Shown: piece by piece, positions 16,966-26,369 of the stretch
How the letters are laid out: every line of letters starts with the position of its first letter
Position numbering within the stretch: position 1 is the stretch's first letter
Notes under the pieces: generated by a model
Database searches by the model: none
What the model saw: only the letters and a program-made list of their open reading frames with translations
Told to the model about the DNA's origin: nothing
Source: an uncultured Lachnospiraceae bacterium
Lineage (GTDB): Bacteria; Bacillota; Clostridia; Lachnospirales; Lachnospiraceae
Reading direction: 5' to 3'
Assembly (NCBI GenBank): GCA_947172645.1
Contig: CAMWBY010000005.1
Coordinates: 62,001-126,000, forward strand
Length of the DNA stretch: 64,000 nt
Position numbers and translations under genes: made by a program

Positions 16966-17910
16966 ATGTCTTACGATTTAGAGAACAGGCTGGTGGTGGG
17001 CGTATCGTCCAGGGCATTGTTTGATTTGTCATACGAAAATACGATATTTGAGGCGGACGGCGTGGAGGCCTATTGCAGATACCAGGTGGAGCATGAGAAT
17101 GAGATATTGCGTCCGGGACCGGGGTTTCCGCTTATTAAGGCTTTGCTTAACCTGAATCGTTTGCCGGGTAAAGAAGGCAGCGTTGAAGTGATTATTATGT
17201 CGAGAAACAGCCCGGACTCGTCGCTTAGGGTCTTTAAGACGATAGAGCATTATGGATTGGGCATTACCAGGGCGGTACTTGCAAGCGGCGCTTCGCTGGC
17301 GCCTTATCTGACTGCATTTAAGACGGATTTATTTCTGTCGGCTTATGAAGATGATGTGCAGAGCGCCATTGACTCTAATATTGCGGCGGGAATTATTTGT
17401 ACGGACGGACTGCATACGTATGACTGCGACCATCAGATTAGACAGATTAGGATTGCTTTCGACGGGGATGCGGTGTTGTTTTCGGACGAATCGGAGAAGA
17501 TATACCAGGAAAAGGGATTGGAGGCTTTCGAGGAGAATGAGAGGCGCAACGCCGACAGTCCGCTTAAGGCGGGGCCTTTTGCGAAATTTCTCGAGACGCT
17601 GTCCAAATTGCAGGCTGATTTTACCGTGCAGGAGGCGCCAATCCGCACAGCCCTTGTCACTACCAGATGCGCGCCTACCCATGAGCGTGTGATACGTACA
17701 CTGAGAGCGTGGAATGTGCGTATTGACGAGGTGTTCTTTTTGGGCGGTGTACGCAAGAAGGATGTACTTAAGGCATTCGGCGCGCATATTTTCTTTGACG
17801 ACCAGACGGTGCACACTGTTCCGGCATCCGAGGTAGTCCCTGCGGCGAGGGTGCCTTACAGGAAGAAAGCTCTTTGCGGGGAAGCAGTTGACGTCTATGA
17901 CAGCAGCTGA
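16966..17910 (+). CDS. Cytosolic 5'-nucleotidase (NT5C1-like)
   Basis: 314 residues. The sequence RLVVGVSSRALFDL, FPLIKALLNLN, VEVIIMSRNSPDSSLRVFKTIEHYGL, FDGDAVLFSDESEKIY and FFLGGVRKKDVLKAFGAHIFFDDQ follow the 5'-nucleotidase family that includes mammalian cytosolic 5'-nucleotidase 1; the aspartates of FDGDAV and the FDD-Q segment fit a HAD-type site. It would release nucleosides from nucleoside monophosphates. The ATG at 16966 has AGGAGG 6 bases upstream. Confidence 0.8.
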   Translation: MSYDLENRLVVGVSSRALFDLSYENTIFEADGVEAYCRYQVEHENEILRPGPGFPLIKALLNLNRLPGKEGSVEVIIMSRNSPDSSLRVFKTIEHYGLGITRAVLASGASLAPYLTAFKTDLFLSAYEDDVQSAIDSNIAAGIICTDGLHTYDCDHQIRQIRIAFDGDAVLFSDESEKIYQEKGLEAFEENERRNADSPLKAGPFAKFLETLSKLQADFTVQEAPIRTALVTTRCAPTHERVIRTLRAWNVRIDEVFFLGGVRKKDVLKAFGAHIFFDDQTVHTVPASEVVPAARVPYRKKALCGEAVDVYDSS

Positions 17911-17930
17911 TGGCGCATGGTTGACATAAT

Positions 17931-19661
17931 ATGAAGTATAAAGAGATTGTTACAGCGAAATTCATAGAAAGGCCCAACCGTTTTATCGCATATGTGGATA
18001 TAGCAGGCGAAAAGACGAAGGTGCATGTGAAGAATACCGGAAGATGCAGGGAGCTTCTGCGGGAGCAGGCGAGGGTATATTTGGAGAAAAGTGATAATCC
18101 CGGACGTTCCACGGCCTATGACCTGGTGGCGGTGGACAAGGGCGGGGTGTTAGTCAATATGGATTCCAATGCACCGAATAAAGTGGTAGGCGAATGGCTC
18201 CAATCGGGCGGACTGTATGAGGATGTCCGGTTGGTGCGCCCGGAGACGGTTTTCGGCAGTTCCAGGTTTGATTTCTATGTGGAGGGGACATCCGGGCGGA
18301 AAGCCTTTGTCGAGGTCAAGGGCGTTACTCTGGAGAACGACGGTGTGGCGGCATTCCCGGATGCACCGTCGGAGCGTGCGGTAAAACATGTGGAAGAGCT
18401 TATAGAAGCATGTGGGCAGGGGTATGAAGCTTACCTTATTTTTGTGGTTCAGATGAATGGGGTCAGATATGTGGAGCCGAACCGGCATACTCAGCCGGCT
18501 TTTGCCGAGGCATTGCTGAGAGCAAGAAAAGCGGGGGTGCGTTTGCTTGCCTATGACTGCCTTGTGGAGAGGGACAGCCTTACGATGGACGCTCCGCTGC
18601 CTGTGATTCTGGACAGTCTGGATTTGATTGCAAAACCGCTTCTCGCGTGGTATGATGCGGGCAGACGTATCCTTCCATGGAGGGAGGAGCCCACGCCTTA
18701 TCATGTTTGGCTGTCGGAAATCATGTTACAGCAGACAAGGGTGGAGGCCGTGAAACCGTACTATGACAGGTTTATAAAGGAACTTCCGGATATTGCAAGC
18801 CTTGCAGCGGTGGAAGAAGAACGGCTTTTAAAGCTGTGGGAAGGGCTTGGATATTACAATCGTGCAAGAAACCTGCAGAAGTCGGCGCGGCTGATAGTAT
18901 CGGAATACGGAGGCCGGATGCCGGGGGATTATAGTAGGCTGATGAAACTTCCCGGAATCGGCAGCTATACGGCGGGAGCCATTTCTTCCATAGCTTTCGG
19001 CAATGCGGTTTCGGCAGTCGACGGCAATGTCCTGAGAGTCCTGTCCCGGCTGCGGATGGATGAACGCGATATTATGGATGCAAAAGTGAAGAAGGCTGTG
19101 GAAGAAGAACTGCAAGGCGTCATACCGAAGGACAGGCCGGGGGATTTCAATCAGGCGTTGATGGAACTGGGAGCCATGGTCTGCGTTCCTAACGGCAGCC
19201 CGAAATGCGGGGATTGCCCTTGGGAAACGATATGCCAGGCGAAAGCCCGCGGGCAAGTCATGGAATATCCGAAGAAGAAACCCAAAAGACCGCGCAGCAT
19301 AGAGAAAAAGACGGTTCTGGTAATACGTTATGGGCGTATGGCGGCGCTGCAGAGAAGGCCGGACGAGGGGCTTCTTGCGGGAATGTATGAGTTCCCATGT
19401 ATGGATGGGCACCAGAATGAGAAGCAAGTCATTGCTTATCTTAGAAAATTGGGTGTGGCGCCGATTAGGATTCGGAAGCTTGCTCCGGCGAAACATGTCT
19501 TTACGCATAAAGAATGGCATATGACAGGATATCTTATACGCGTGGACGAACTGGCAGGCATGGGCGGGTATGTGTTTGCACAGCCGGAAGAGATTCGGGG
19601 AAGATACCCGGTGCCTTCCGCCTATGCAGCATATTTGGAATATATGAATGCAAGTATATAG
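17931..19661 (+). CDS. mutY: SfsA nuclease domain fused to MutY A/G-specific adenine glycosylase
   Basis: 576 residues with two complete enzymes in one frame. Residues 1 to about 225 are SfsA-like: FIERPNRFIAYVDIAGEKTKVHVKNTGRC, VFGSSRFDFYVEG, AFVEVKGVTLENDGVAAFPDAPSERAVKH. Residues about 230-576 are MutY: WLSEIMLQQTRVEAV (catalytic Glu), KLPGIGSYTAGAI (helix-hairpin-helix), AVDGNVLRVLSRL (catalytic Asp), CVPNGSPKCGDCPWETIC (CX7CX2CX5C iron-sulfur ligands), and a C-terminal NUDIX-like domain for 8-oxoG recognition. MutY removes adenine opposite 8-oxoguanine; SfsA-family proteins have DNA/RNA-binding or nuclease activity. No clear ribosome site precedes the ATG, 20 bases after the nucleotidase gene. 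Confidence 0.9.
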   Translation: MKYKEIVTAKFIERPNRFIAYVDIAGEKTKVHVKNTGRCRELLREQARVYLEKSDNPGRSTAYDLVAVDKGGVLVNMDSNAPNKVVGEWLQSGGLYEDVRLVRPETVFGSSRFDFYVEGTSGRKAFVEVKGVTLENDGVAAFPDAPSERAVKHVEELIEACGQGYEAYLIFVVQMNGVRYVEPNRHTQPAFAEALLRARKAGVRLLAYDCLVERDSLTMDAPLPVILDSLDLIAKPLLAWYDAGRRILPWREEPTPYHVWLSEIMLQQTRVEAVKPYYDRFIKELPDIASLAAVEEERLLKLWEGLGYYNRARNLQKSARLIVSEYGGRMPGDYSRLMKLPGIGSYTAGAISSIAFGNAVSAVDGNVLRVLSRLRMDERDIMDAKVKKAVEEELQGVIPKDRPGDFNQALMELGAMVCVPNGSPKCGDCPWETICQAKARGQVMEYPKKKPKRPRSIEKKTVLVIRYGRMAALQRRPDEGLLAGMYEFPCMDGHQNEKQVIAYLRKLGVAPIRIRKLAPAKHVFTHKEWHMTGYLIRVDELAGMGGYVFAQPEEIRGRYPVPSAYAAYLEYMNASI

Positions 19662-19675
19662 TGGGGTGGAGTGTT

Positions 19676-20701
19676 ATGAAATTATTATCTGTGACAGTGC
19701 CGAGCTATAATTCAGAAGCTTACATGAGAAAATGCATCGATTCCCTTCTCGTTGGCGGGGAGGATGTGGAGATACTGATTGTGGATGACGGTTCCACGGA
19801 TGCGACGGGGGCTATAGCGGATGAATACGAAGCGGAGTATCCGTCTATTGTCAAGGCAATCCATAAAGAGAACGGAGGGCACGGTTCCGCGGTTAATGCA
19901 GGACTGGAACATGCTTCGGGGGTGTATTTTAAGGTGGTGGACAGCGACGACTGGGTGAAGGAGAGCGCATACCATAAAATACTGGAAGTTTTGCGTGACC
20001 TTACGGCGGGGGATTCGACGCTTGATATGTTGATTAGTAATTTTGTCTATGAGAAGGAAGGGGAAGTAAAGCATAAGGTGATGAAATACCGCCATGCTTT
20101 GCCCCAGGACCGTATTTTTACATGGAATGAAGTGAAGCATTTCCATAAAGGACAGTATATCCTGATGCATTCCGTGATTTTCCGTACAAGGCTTCTGAAA
20201 GAATGTGGGCTGAAACTGCCGGACAATACCTTTTATGTGGATAATATTTTTGTTTTTGAGCCGCTTATCTATGTGAGGAATATGTATTACCTGGATGTGA
20301 ATTTCTATCGTTATTATATTGGCAGGGAAGGCCAATCGGTCAATGAGGAGATTATGATTTCCAGGGTAGACCAACAGATTAAGGTGAATAAAATGATGGT
20401 AGATTACCTGTCCGAACACATGGATAAGGTTTATAGCAGGCGTAAACTGAAAAATTATATGATAAATTATTTGGAGATTATAACCGTCATCTCTTCTATA
20501 TTATTAATCCGCTCGGGGACAGACGAGAGCCTGGAGAAGAAACAGGAACTGTGGGAGTACATTAAAAAGAAAGACTTGCGGATTTACATGAGGCTGCGTT
20601 ACGGTGTATTAGGAAATTCCATGAATCTGCCGGGGAAAGGCGGCAGGAAGATTTCGGTGGAAGGATATAAGATATGCAGGCGGTTTTACAAGTTTAACTG
20701 A
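19676..20701 (+). CDS. Family 2 glycosyltransferase
   Basis: 341 residues with a GT-A fold: LSVTVPSYNSEAYMRKCIDSLL, EILIVDDGSTDATGAIADEY, ENGGHGSAVNAGLEHASG and YFKVVDSDDWV (the DxD-like metal site). The C-terminal part is helical with a basic end. It probably transfers a sugar to a surface glycan; acceptor unknown. I use the ATG at 19676, preceded by GGTGGAG, rather than in-frame starts inside the mutY gene. Confidence 0.88.
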   Translation: MKLLSVTVPSYNSEAYMRKCIDSLLVGGEDVEILIVDDGSTDATGAIADEYEAEYPSIVKAIHKENGGHGSAVNAGLEHASGVYFKVVDSDDWVKESAYHKILEVLRDLTAGDSTLDMLISNFVYEKEGEVKHKVMKYRHALPQDRIFTWNEVKHFHKGQYILMHSVIFRTRLLKECGLKLPDNTFYVDNIFVFEPLIYVRNMYYLDVNFYRYYIGREGQSVNEEIMISRVDQQIKVNKMMVDYLSEHMDKVYSRRKLKNYMINYLEIITVISSILLIRSGTDESLEKKQELWEYIKKKDLRIYMRLRYGVLGNSMNLPGKGGRKISVEGYKICRRFYKFN

Positions 20702-20807
20702 TTCACGTGGGCAACGGGTTAGCGGGCCGCTTAAAACCGGCGGATGCTTGGTTTGGATATATGGGCGGCTGCTGAGAAACCGTTGGCTTAAGCGGACAGA
20801 ACAGCAA

Positions 20808-20836
20808 ATAATGCACTGGCAATGCCAGTGCATTAT
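20808..20836. terminator. Hairpin between convergent genes
   Basis: ATAATGCACTGGC (20808-20820), loop AAT, GCCAGTGCATTAT (20824-20836): a perfect 13-bp stem between the ends of the glycosyltransferase and PAP2 genes. There is no clear T-run, so it may act as a structural barrier rather than a classic terminator. Confidence 0.5.
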
Positions 20837-20855
20837 GGTATATACTATATGAGAC

Positions 20856-21542
20856 TTATCCGATTTCGGGTTTTCTTTTATGATGGTTGCTTAAGTTGTG
20901 GTAGACGTTAATCAATACATCCGAACTGTATACGGCGACATACATTACCGCAGCCAGGATAAAAGCGGTGACAACGTCGAATGCGGAATGCTGCTTAATG
21001 AACATGGTTGACATAATAATTGAGATGCACAGGATGAATGAGCCTATGCGTATCCCCTTGTATTTTTTCAGCCGATGGCTTTTCATAACAGCGATATGGC
21101 ATCCTAATGAATTATATACATGGATGCTCGGCCACAGGTTTGTCGGGGTGTCCGCCTGGTACAGTCCCGCCACAAGCTGTGTGAAGATGTTATCCCGCGG
21201 CATTACGCTTGGCCTGAGATGATGTCCATTAGGCCACAGTGTGGATACGAGAAGGAAAATAGTCATGCCGGTAAAAAGGAAAGCGCATGTTCTGAAATAG
21301 TCATTTTTGTCGCGGAAAAAGAAATACATGATGACTACGGCGACATAGGCGAACCATAGCAAATAGGGTACCACAAATATTTCACAGAACGGGATATGGT
21401 CGTCAAGAGCCACATGGATGACTTGATAGCGGCTTGTGACAGTTTTCTCCAAATGGCCGAACCATGACAGATATATGACTCCGTAGATGAGAAGCGGAAT
21501 TGCATGTCTGTATTTTATAAAAGTATTTTTTAGAGTTTTCAT
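20856..21542 (-). CDS. PAP2-superfamily membrane phosphatase/transferase
   Basis: 228 residues with about six transmembrane helices. The PAP2 motifs are present in variant form: HHLRPSVMPRDN for the phosphate loop, LWPSIHVYNS (PSGH-like with Ile) and FIKQHSAFDVV (the H-x3-D motif). This arrangement resembles the inositolphosphotransferase-like branch of the family. Likely substrates are lipid phosphates in the membrane. The ATG at 21542 has GGAGG 5 bases upstream; the in-frame ATG at 21554 contains that site. Confidence 0.78.
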   Translation of the reverse strand: MKTLKNTFIKYRHAIPLLIYGVIYLSWFGHLEKTVTSRYQVIHVALDDHIPFCEIFVVPYLLWFAYVAVVIMYFFFRDKNDYFRTCAFLFTGMTIFLLVSTLWPNGHHLRPSVMPRDNIFTQLVAGLYQADTPTNLWPSIHVYNSLGCHIAVMKSHRLKKYKGIRIGSFILCISIIMSTMFIKQHSAFDVVTAFILAAVMYVAVYSSDVLINVYHNLSNHHKRKPEIG

Positions 21543-21684
21543 AGCTGCCTCCATTCCGAAATGTTTTCCGGGCTGTCCATAGAAGATATCATAGCAGAAT
21601 GATGTAAAAAGTCAAAATAAGATTTCCATAAATATTTCTTAATTTTTCCTGAAAAAGTGTCTATTATGTTTAATAAACATGCTG

Positions 21685-21714
21685 TTGCGCCATAATCGCA
21701 CCTTGTGTTATACT
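21685..21714 (+). promoter_or_regulatory. Promoter of glyA
   Basis: TTGCGC (21685-21690), 18-base spacer, TATACT (21709-21714), about 50 bases before the glyA start. No glycine or folate-type riboswitch was recognised in this leader. Confidence 0.5.
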
Positions 21715-21766
21715 AATACCAATTTTAGGTAAAATTAACGAGAGCTAAGAAAGGCAGGAACAAGGA

Positions 21767-23005
21767 ATGTATTCATTGGATGAAGTAAAGATGGTAGACC
21801 CGGAAATTGCGCAGGCAATCGAAGATGAGCAGCAGCGCCAGAATTCCCATATCGAGCTGATTGCGTCTGAGAACTGGGTGAGCAAGGCTGTTATGGCGGC
21901 GATGGGAAGCCCTCTCACGAATAAATATGCGGAAGGGTATCCGGGTAAGAGATATTATGGCGGCTGCGAGTGCGTGGACGTAGTGGAAGACTTGGCGAGA
22001 GACAGGGCGAAAGAACTTTTCGGCTGTGAGTATGTCAATGTGCAGCCCCATTCCGGCGCTCAGGCGAATATGGCGGTGTTTTTTGCGGTGATGGAGCCGG
22101 GAGATACTTTTATGGGCATGAACTTAGACCACGGCGGGCATCTGTCCCATGGCTCACCGGTCAATATGTCCGGCAAGTATTTCAAATGTGTGCCTTACGG
22201 CGTCAATGATGACGGGTTCCTTGATTATGATAATGTGCGCAAGATTGCTTTGGAATGTAAGCCGAAGATGATTGTGGCAGGCGCATCCGCCTATGCCAGG
22301 ACGATTGATTTTAAGAAGTTCAGGGAGATTGCCGATGAGGTCGGCGCCGTATTGATGGTAGATATCGCGCATATTGCAGGTCTTGTGGCGGCCGGACTGC
22401 ATCCAAGCCCGATTCCTTATGCGCATGTGACGACTACCACGACGCATAAGACGCTTCGCGGCCCCCGTGGCGGCATGATTATGTCAAGCCAGGAGGTGGC
22501 GGATAAGTATAACTTTAATAAGGCTATTTTCCCCGGTATCCAGGGCGGGCCGTTAATGCATGTGATTGCGGCGAAGGCTGTCTGCTTCAAGGAAGCGCTC
22601 GACCCTTCCTTTAAAGAATACCAGCAGGGCGTTGTGGACAATGCGCAGGCGCTTTGCAAGGGGCTTCAGAAACGCGATGTTAAGATTGTGTCAGGAGGCA
22701 CGGATAATCATTTGATGTTGGTCGACCTGACGCCTTATGGATTGACAGGCAAGGCAGTGGAGAAACTTCTGGATGAGGCGCATATTACTGCCAACAAGAA
22801 CACGATTCCGAACGACCCGAAATCACCGTTTGTCACAAGCGGTATCCGGCTCGGCACACCGGCGGCCACTTCACGTGGATTGAATACTGAGGATATGGAT
22901 CAGGTTGCGGAAGCTATTTCCATTGTGGTTAAGGAAGGTGAAGCGGGAATCGATAAAGCACGTGCGGTTATTAAAAAACTGACGGATAAATATCCGCTCG
23001 TCTGA
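21767..23005 (+). CDS. glyA: Serine hydroxymethyltransferase
   Basis: 412 residues, normal for GlyA. The enzyme interconverts serine and glycine with tetrahydrofolate. Seen: [53 protein letters not shown], the PLP-lysine segment [14 protein letters not shown] and [13 protein letters not shown]. It stands as a single gene with its own promoter, followed by a sensor kinase gene. Linked metabolically to thyA and folA further down the window. Confidence 0.97.
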   Translation: MYSLDEVKMVDPEIAQAIEDEQQRQNSHIELIASENWVSKAVMAAMGSPLTNKYAEGYPGKRYYGGCECVDVVEDLARDRAKELFGCEYVNVQPHSGAQANMAVFFAVMEPGDTFMGMNLDHGGHLSHGSPVNMSGKYFKCVPYGVNDDGFLDYDNVRKIALECKPKMIVAGASAYARTIDFKKFREIADEVGAVLMVDIAHIAGLVAAGLHPSPIPYAHVTTTTTHKTLRGPRGGMIMSSQEVADKYNFNKAIFPGIQGGPLMHVIAAKAVCFKEALDPSFKEYQQGVVDNAQALCKGLQKRDVKIVSGGTDNHLMLVDLTPYGLTGKAVEKLLDEAHITANKNTIPNDPKSPFVTSGIRLGTPAATSRGLNTEDMDQVAEAISIVVKEGEAGIDKARAVIKKLTDKYPLV

Positions 23006-23039
23006 TTACATTATTATACCGGCCAGAGGGGGAGCATGT

Positions 23040-26000
23040 ATGTATCATTGTCATACTCATTTTTATTTATTAGGGCATCACGTGGAGGCCTTTGAGATTA
23101 TAAAGGAAATGGCGTCTTTTGAACAGTTTACGCATACATTCACTGAGGGCGGCAGCCCGGACGCACTGTTAACAGCCGATGCTGATGTGATTTTTGCAGA
23201 CTTGCAAAGTTGTGAAGGAGCGGATGCGGAAGAAACGGTGCGGACACTGATACAGAATAAGCGCGGAGATACCGAGCTTATTCTGTTTGCGCAGCCAGGG
23301 CAGATTATATCATTAGAGGGTATGCTGACGGAAATTAAGGATATATGGACAATGCCGATGCCGGATGAGGAAATCAGATTCCGTTTTCTTAGATGGCAGC
23401 AGTCCTACAAGAGGGATAAGGACTTTTGGCAGACGAGCCAGTATCTTGAGGCGGCCATCAATAACATTCCGAATCTAATTTGGTATAAGGATAAAGACGG
23501 CAGGCATGAGAAAGTAAACAATAGTTTCTGTCAGACAGTCAATAAGACGAAACAACAGGTGGAAGGGCAGGGACATGCCTATATATGGGATGTGGAGCAG
23601 GATGACCCTGCCTGTATAGAGTCGGAACGGCAGGTAATGGAACGGCAGGAGACTTGCGTTTCTGAGGAAATCATTGAGACCGGGATGGGGAAGAGAACGC
23701 TTACCACCTACAAATCCCCCTTATATGATTTGGACGGAACCGTGATGGGTACGGTTGGCGTTGGAATTGACGTGACGAAAGAGCGTGCCTATGAAGAGGA
23801 ACTGTTGAAGAAAAACCGCATCATGGGGACGATTTTTACCAGCATCGATTGCGGCGTACTATGCCATTCCCTGGATGGAACGCGGATTTTAAGCGTAAAC
23901 GATGCGGCGCTTAAAATTCTCGGCTGCGAGTCGAAAGAAGAAATGATGGAACGCGGATTCGATATGGTGGCGGATTCTGTGTTAGATGAAGATAAACCTG
24001 TGCTCCAACAGAAGATTGAGGAACTGAGGAAAGAAGGAGACAGTTGCAGCGTAGAGTACCGTGTACGCCATGAGAATGGGGAAATTCTGCATATTATGGG
24101 CAATGTGAAGTTGCTCAAGGAGGATGGAGAGCTGTTTTACCAACGGTTCCTGTTAGACTGCACCGAGCAGAAACTTCAGGAGACAAAGAACGCCAAATAT
24201 CAGGAAGAGCTAATCCATGCGCTGACTATCGATTATAATCTTGTCTGTTTCTTTGACCTTGACACCGGTATGGGCAGTACGCTTCGGAATGCCGAAAAGG
24301 ACAAAAGCTTGTTTGGCTCGGCCCTGGATGGGGATATCATGCTTGAGGAGAGCATGGGCCGTTACGTACAGAAACTGGTACATGAAGAAGACCGGGAGCT
24401 TATGCGGCAGGCTCTTAGAAAAGACAGGATAAGGCAGGAGCTTGGGGAAAAGAAGACATATTGCGTGCGGCACCGTATTGTCAGGGGAAATGTGACGGAA
24501 TATTTCGAGATGAAGGTTGTACGCGCAGGGGCTTGGGAAGACCATTTCGGCGTTGTGCTGGGACTTCACAATGTGGATGAAGAAACCCGGAGCGAGATGG
24601 AGAAGAAGGCGCTTTTAGAGGATGCATTGATTCAGGCGAATGAGGCAAACAGGGCGAAGAGTGAATTTTTGTCAAATATGTCCCATGATATCCGCACGCC
24701 TATGAATGCAATTACGGGCTTTACCTCCTTAGCAATCGCACATATTGACCGTACAGAACAGGTAAAAGAGTATTTAGAGAAGATTATGACGTCAGGCAAC
24801 CATCTGCTTAGCCTGATTAATGACGTTCTGGATATGAGCCGTATTGAAAGCGGCAAGATACGTCTGGATGCAAAACCTTGCAGGCTTCCTGATATTATGC
24901 ACAGCCTGTGCAATATATTGCAGGCGGATATCAAGGCGAAGAACCAGGAACTGTATGTCGATGCGCTGAATATTGTCCATGAAGAGATTTATTGTGATAA
25001 CCTGCGACTGAATCAGGTGCTTTTAAACCTGATTAGCAATTCTGTAAAGTATACGGAACCGGGAGGCAAAATTAAAATCCGTGTTTCGGAGGAAAAGGCG
25101 GCAGGAAGAAACCGTGCGAAGTATATTTTCCGCATCAGGGATAACGGCATGGGAATGAGCGAGGAATTTCTGTCGCACATTTTTGAACCTTTTGAGAGAG
25201 AAGAAAATTCCACTATCAGCGGTATTCAGGGCACGGGGCTTGGTATGGCGATTACGAAGAATATCGTGGATATGATGGACGGTACGATTGAGGTACAGAG
25301 CAAACAGGGAGTGGGAAGCGAGTTTAAGGTTTCCTTTGTGTTCGAGCTGGACCCTGAGGAAGAAATTGTGGCAGGAATGCCGGAATTACAAAGTTATCGG
25401 GCATTGGTGGCGGATTATGATGCGGACAGCTGCGAAAGCGTGTCGGGCATGTTTGAGAGAATCGGGATACATGCGGATTATGTGCTTTCGGAAAAAGAAG
25501 CCATAGAGCGTGCCAGACAGGCGGCCAGTGAAGGGAATGCATACAAAATCCTTGTGATTGGATGGATACTTCCGCGCGCCAAGAATATTGAGATTATACG
25601 GGAAATCAGAGAGGCGGCGGGCGAGGATGCGATTGTTCTTGTCCTGACATCCTATGACTGGACAGATATGGAAGATGAGGCAAGGCGTGCGGGCGTTTCG
25701 GCATTTTGCAGCGAACCGTTATTTATGTCTGAGCTTAAGAAAACGCTTCAGACCGTATTATATGGGGAAGACGGAGAAAACGAAGACAGAAGCCAAAAAG
25801 AGGATATATTCCACAGAGGGCGTATTTTGTTGGCTGAGGATGTGGAGTTAAACCAGGAAATTGCGGTTGAGATTCTCGGCGATGCGGGACTCGAGACAGA
25901 AGTGGCAGGCAATGGGCAGATTGCGGTGGAGATGCTTAGGGCTTCGGAGCCGGGGTACTATCAGGTAGTGCTGATGGATATCCAGATGCCGGTTATGAAT

Positions 26001-26198
26001 GGCTATGAGGCGACTAAGGCGATTAGGGCGCTTGAGAATAAAGAACTTGCATCGATACCGATTCTGGCGATGTCGGCCAATGCTTTTGAGGAAGATAAGC
26101 AGGAGGCGTATAAATGCGGCATGAATGGACATATAGCAAAGCCGATTGATGTGGACAGTATGTTTGAGACTTTGGGTAGCATATTGAAGCGTCGGTAA
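23040..26198 (+). CDS. Hybrid histidine kinase with PAS-like sensors and two receiver domains
   Basis: 1052 residues, no obvious transmembrane helix. Residues 1 to about 125 resemble a degenerate receiver; about 140-510 hold PAS-like domains (IWYKDKDGRHEKVNNSF; ILSVNDAALKILGCES). HisKA follows at about 545 (FLSNMSHDIRTPMNAITGF) and HATPase to about 775 (NLISNSVKYTE, DNGMGMSEEFL, GTGLGMAITKN). The first C-terminal receiver (about 785-905) reads VIGWILPR where the phosphoacceptor Asp is expected, so it is probably inactive. The second (about 922-1045) has LMDIQMPVMNGYEA and is intact. No adjacent regulator; the receiver-synthetase at 2296 is one speculative partner. Confidence 0.88.
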   Translation: MYHCHTHFYLLGHHVEAFEIIKEMASFEQFTHTFTEGGSPDALLTADADVIFADLQSCEGADAEETVRTLIQNKRGDTELILFAQPGQIISLEGMLTEIKDIWTMPMPDEEIRFRFLRWQQSYKRDKDFWQTSQYLEAAINNIPNLIWYKDKDGRHEKVNNSFCQTVNKTKQQVEGQGHAYIWDVEQDDPACIESERQVMERQETCVSEEIIETGMGKRTLTTYKSPLYDLDGTVMGTVGVGIDVTKERAYEEELLKKNRIMGTIFTSIDCGVLCHSLDGTRILSVNDAALKILGCESKEEMMERGFDMVADSVLDEDKPVLQQKIEELRKEGDSCSVEYRVRHENGEILHIMGNVKLLKEDGELFYQRFLLDCTEQKLQETKNAKYQEELIHALTIDYNLVCFFDLDTGMGSTLRNAEKDKSLFGSALDGDIMLEESMGRYVQKLVHEEDRELMRQALRKDRIRQELGEKKTYCVRHRIVRGNVTEYFEMKVVRAGAWEDHFGVVLGLHNVDEETRSEMEKKALLEDALIQANEANRAKSEFLSNMSHDIRTPMNAITGFTSLAIAHIDRTEQVKEYLEKIMTSGNHLLSLINDVLDMSRIESGKIRLDAKPCRLPDIMHSLCNILQADIKAKNQELYVDALNIVHEEIYCDNLRLNQVLLNLISNSVKYTEPGGKIKIRVSEEKAAGRNRAKYIFRIRDNGMGMSEEFLSHIFEPFEREENSTISGIQGTGLGMAITKNIVDMMDGTIEVQSKQGVGSEFKVSFVFELDPEEEIVAGMPELQSYRALVADYDADSCESVSGMFERIGIHADYVLSEKEAIERARQAASEGNAYKILVIGWILPRAKNIEIIREIREAAGEDAIVLVLTSYDWTDMEDEARRAGVSAFCSEPLFMSELKKTLQTVLYGEDGENEDRSQKEDIFHRGRILLAEDVELNQEIAVEILGDAGLETEVAGNGQIAVEMLRASEPGYYQVVLMDIQMPVMNGYEATKAIRALENKELASIPILAMSANAFEEDKQEAYKCGMNGHIAKPIDVDSMFETLGSILKRR

Positions 26199-26201
26199 CG
26201 G

Positions 26202-26261
26202 GTAACAGTTCCGCTTTGTGTGCATCAGGCGTGACAGGGAAGCCGAAGGCTGAACTGTTAC
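26202..26261. repeat. Long-loop inverted repeat after the kinase gene
   Basis: GTAACAGTTC (26202-26211) and GAACTGTTAC (26252-26261) are perfect complements with a 40-base loop. It may end the kinase transcript; no T-run follows. Confidence 0.35.
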
Positions 26262-26369
26262 GGTAACGGTAATATTTCACAATTTAATCTTGCTATCATT
26301 GTGCAGGTGTGCTAGTATAATGCGTTGAGAATGACCTAATAGAGAGCAAAGGAAGAGAGGAGCAATATT

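Noticed and set aside
16866-17932. GGTTGACATAAT seen before the 5'-nucleotidase and SfsA-MutY genes and again near 21005
   Set aside because: It looks like a -35 box but has no consistent -10 partner, and the third copy is inside a minus-strand gene; probably coincidence.
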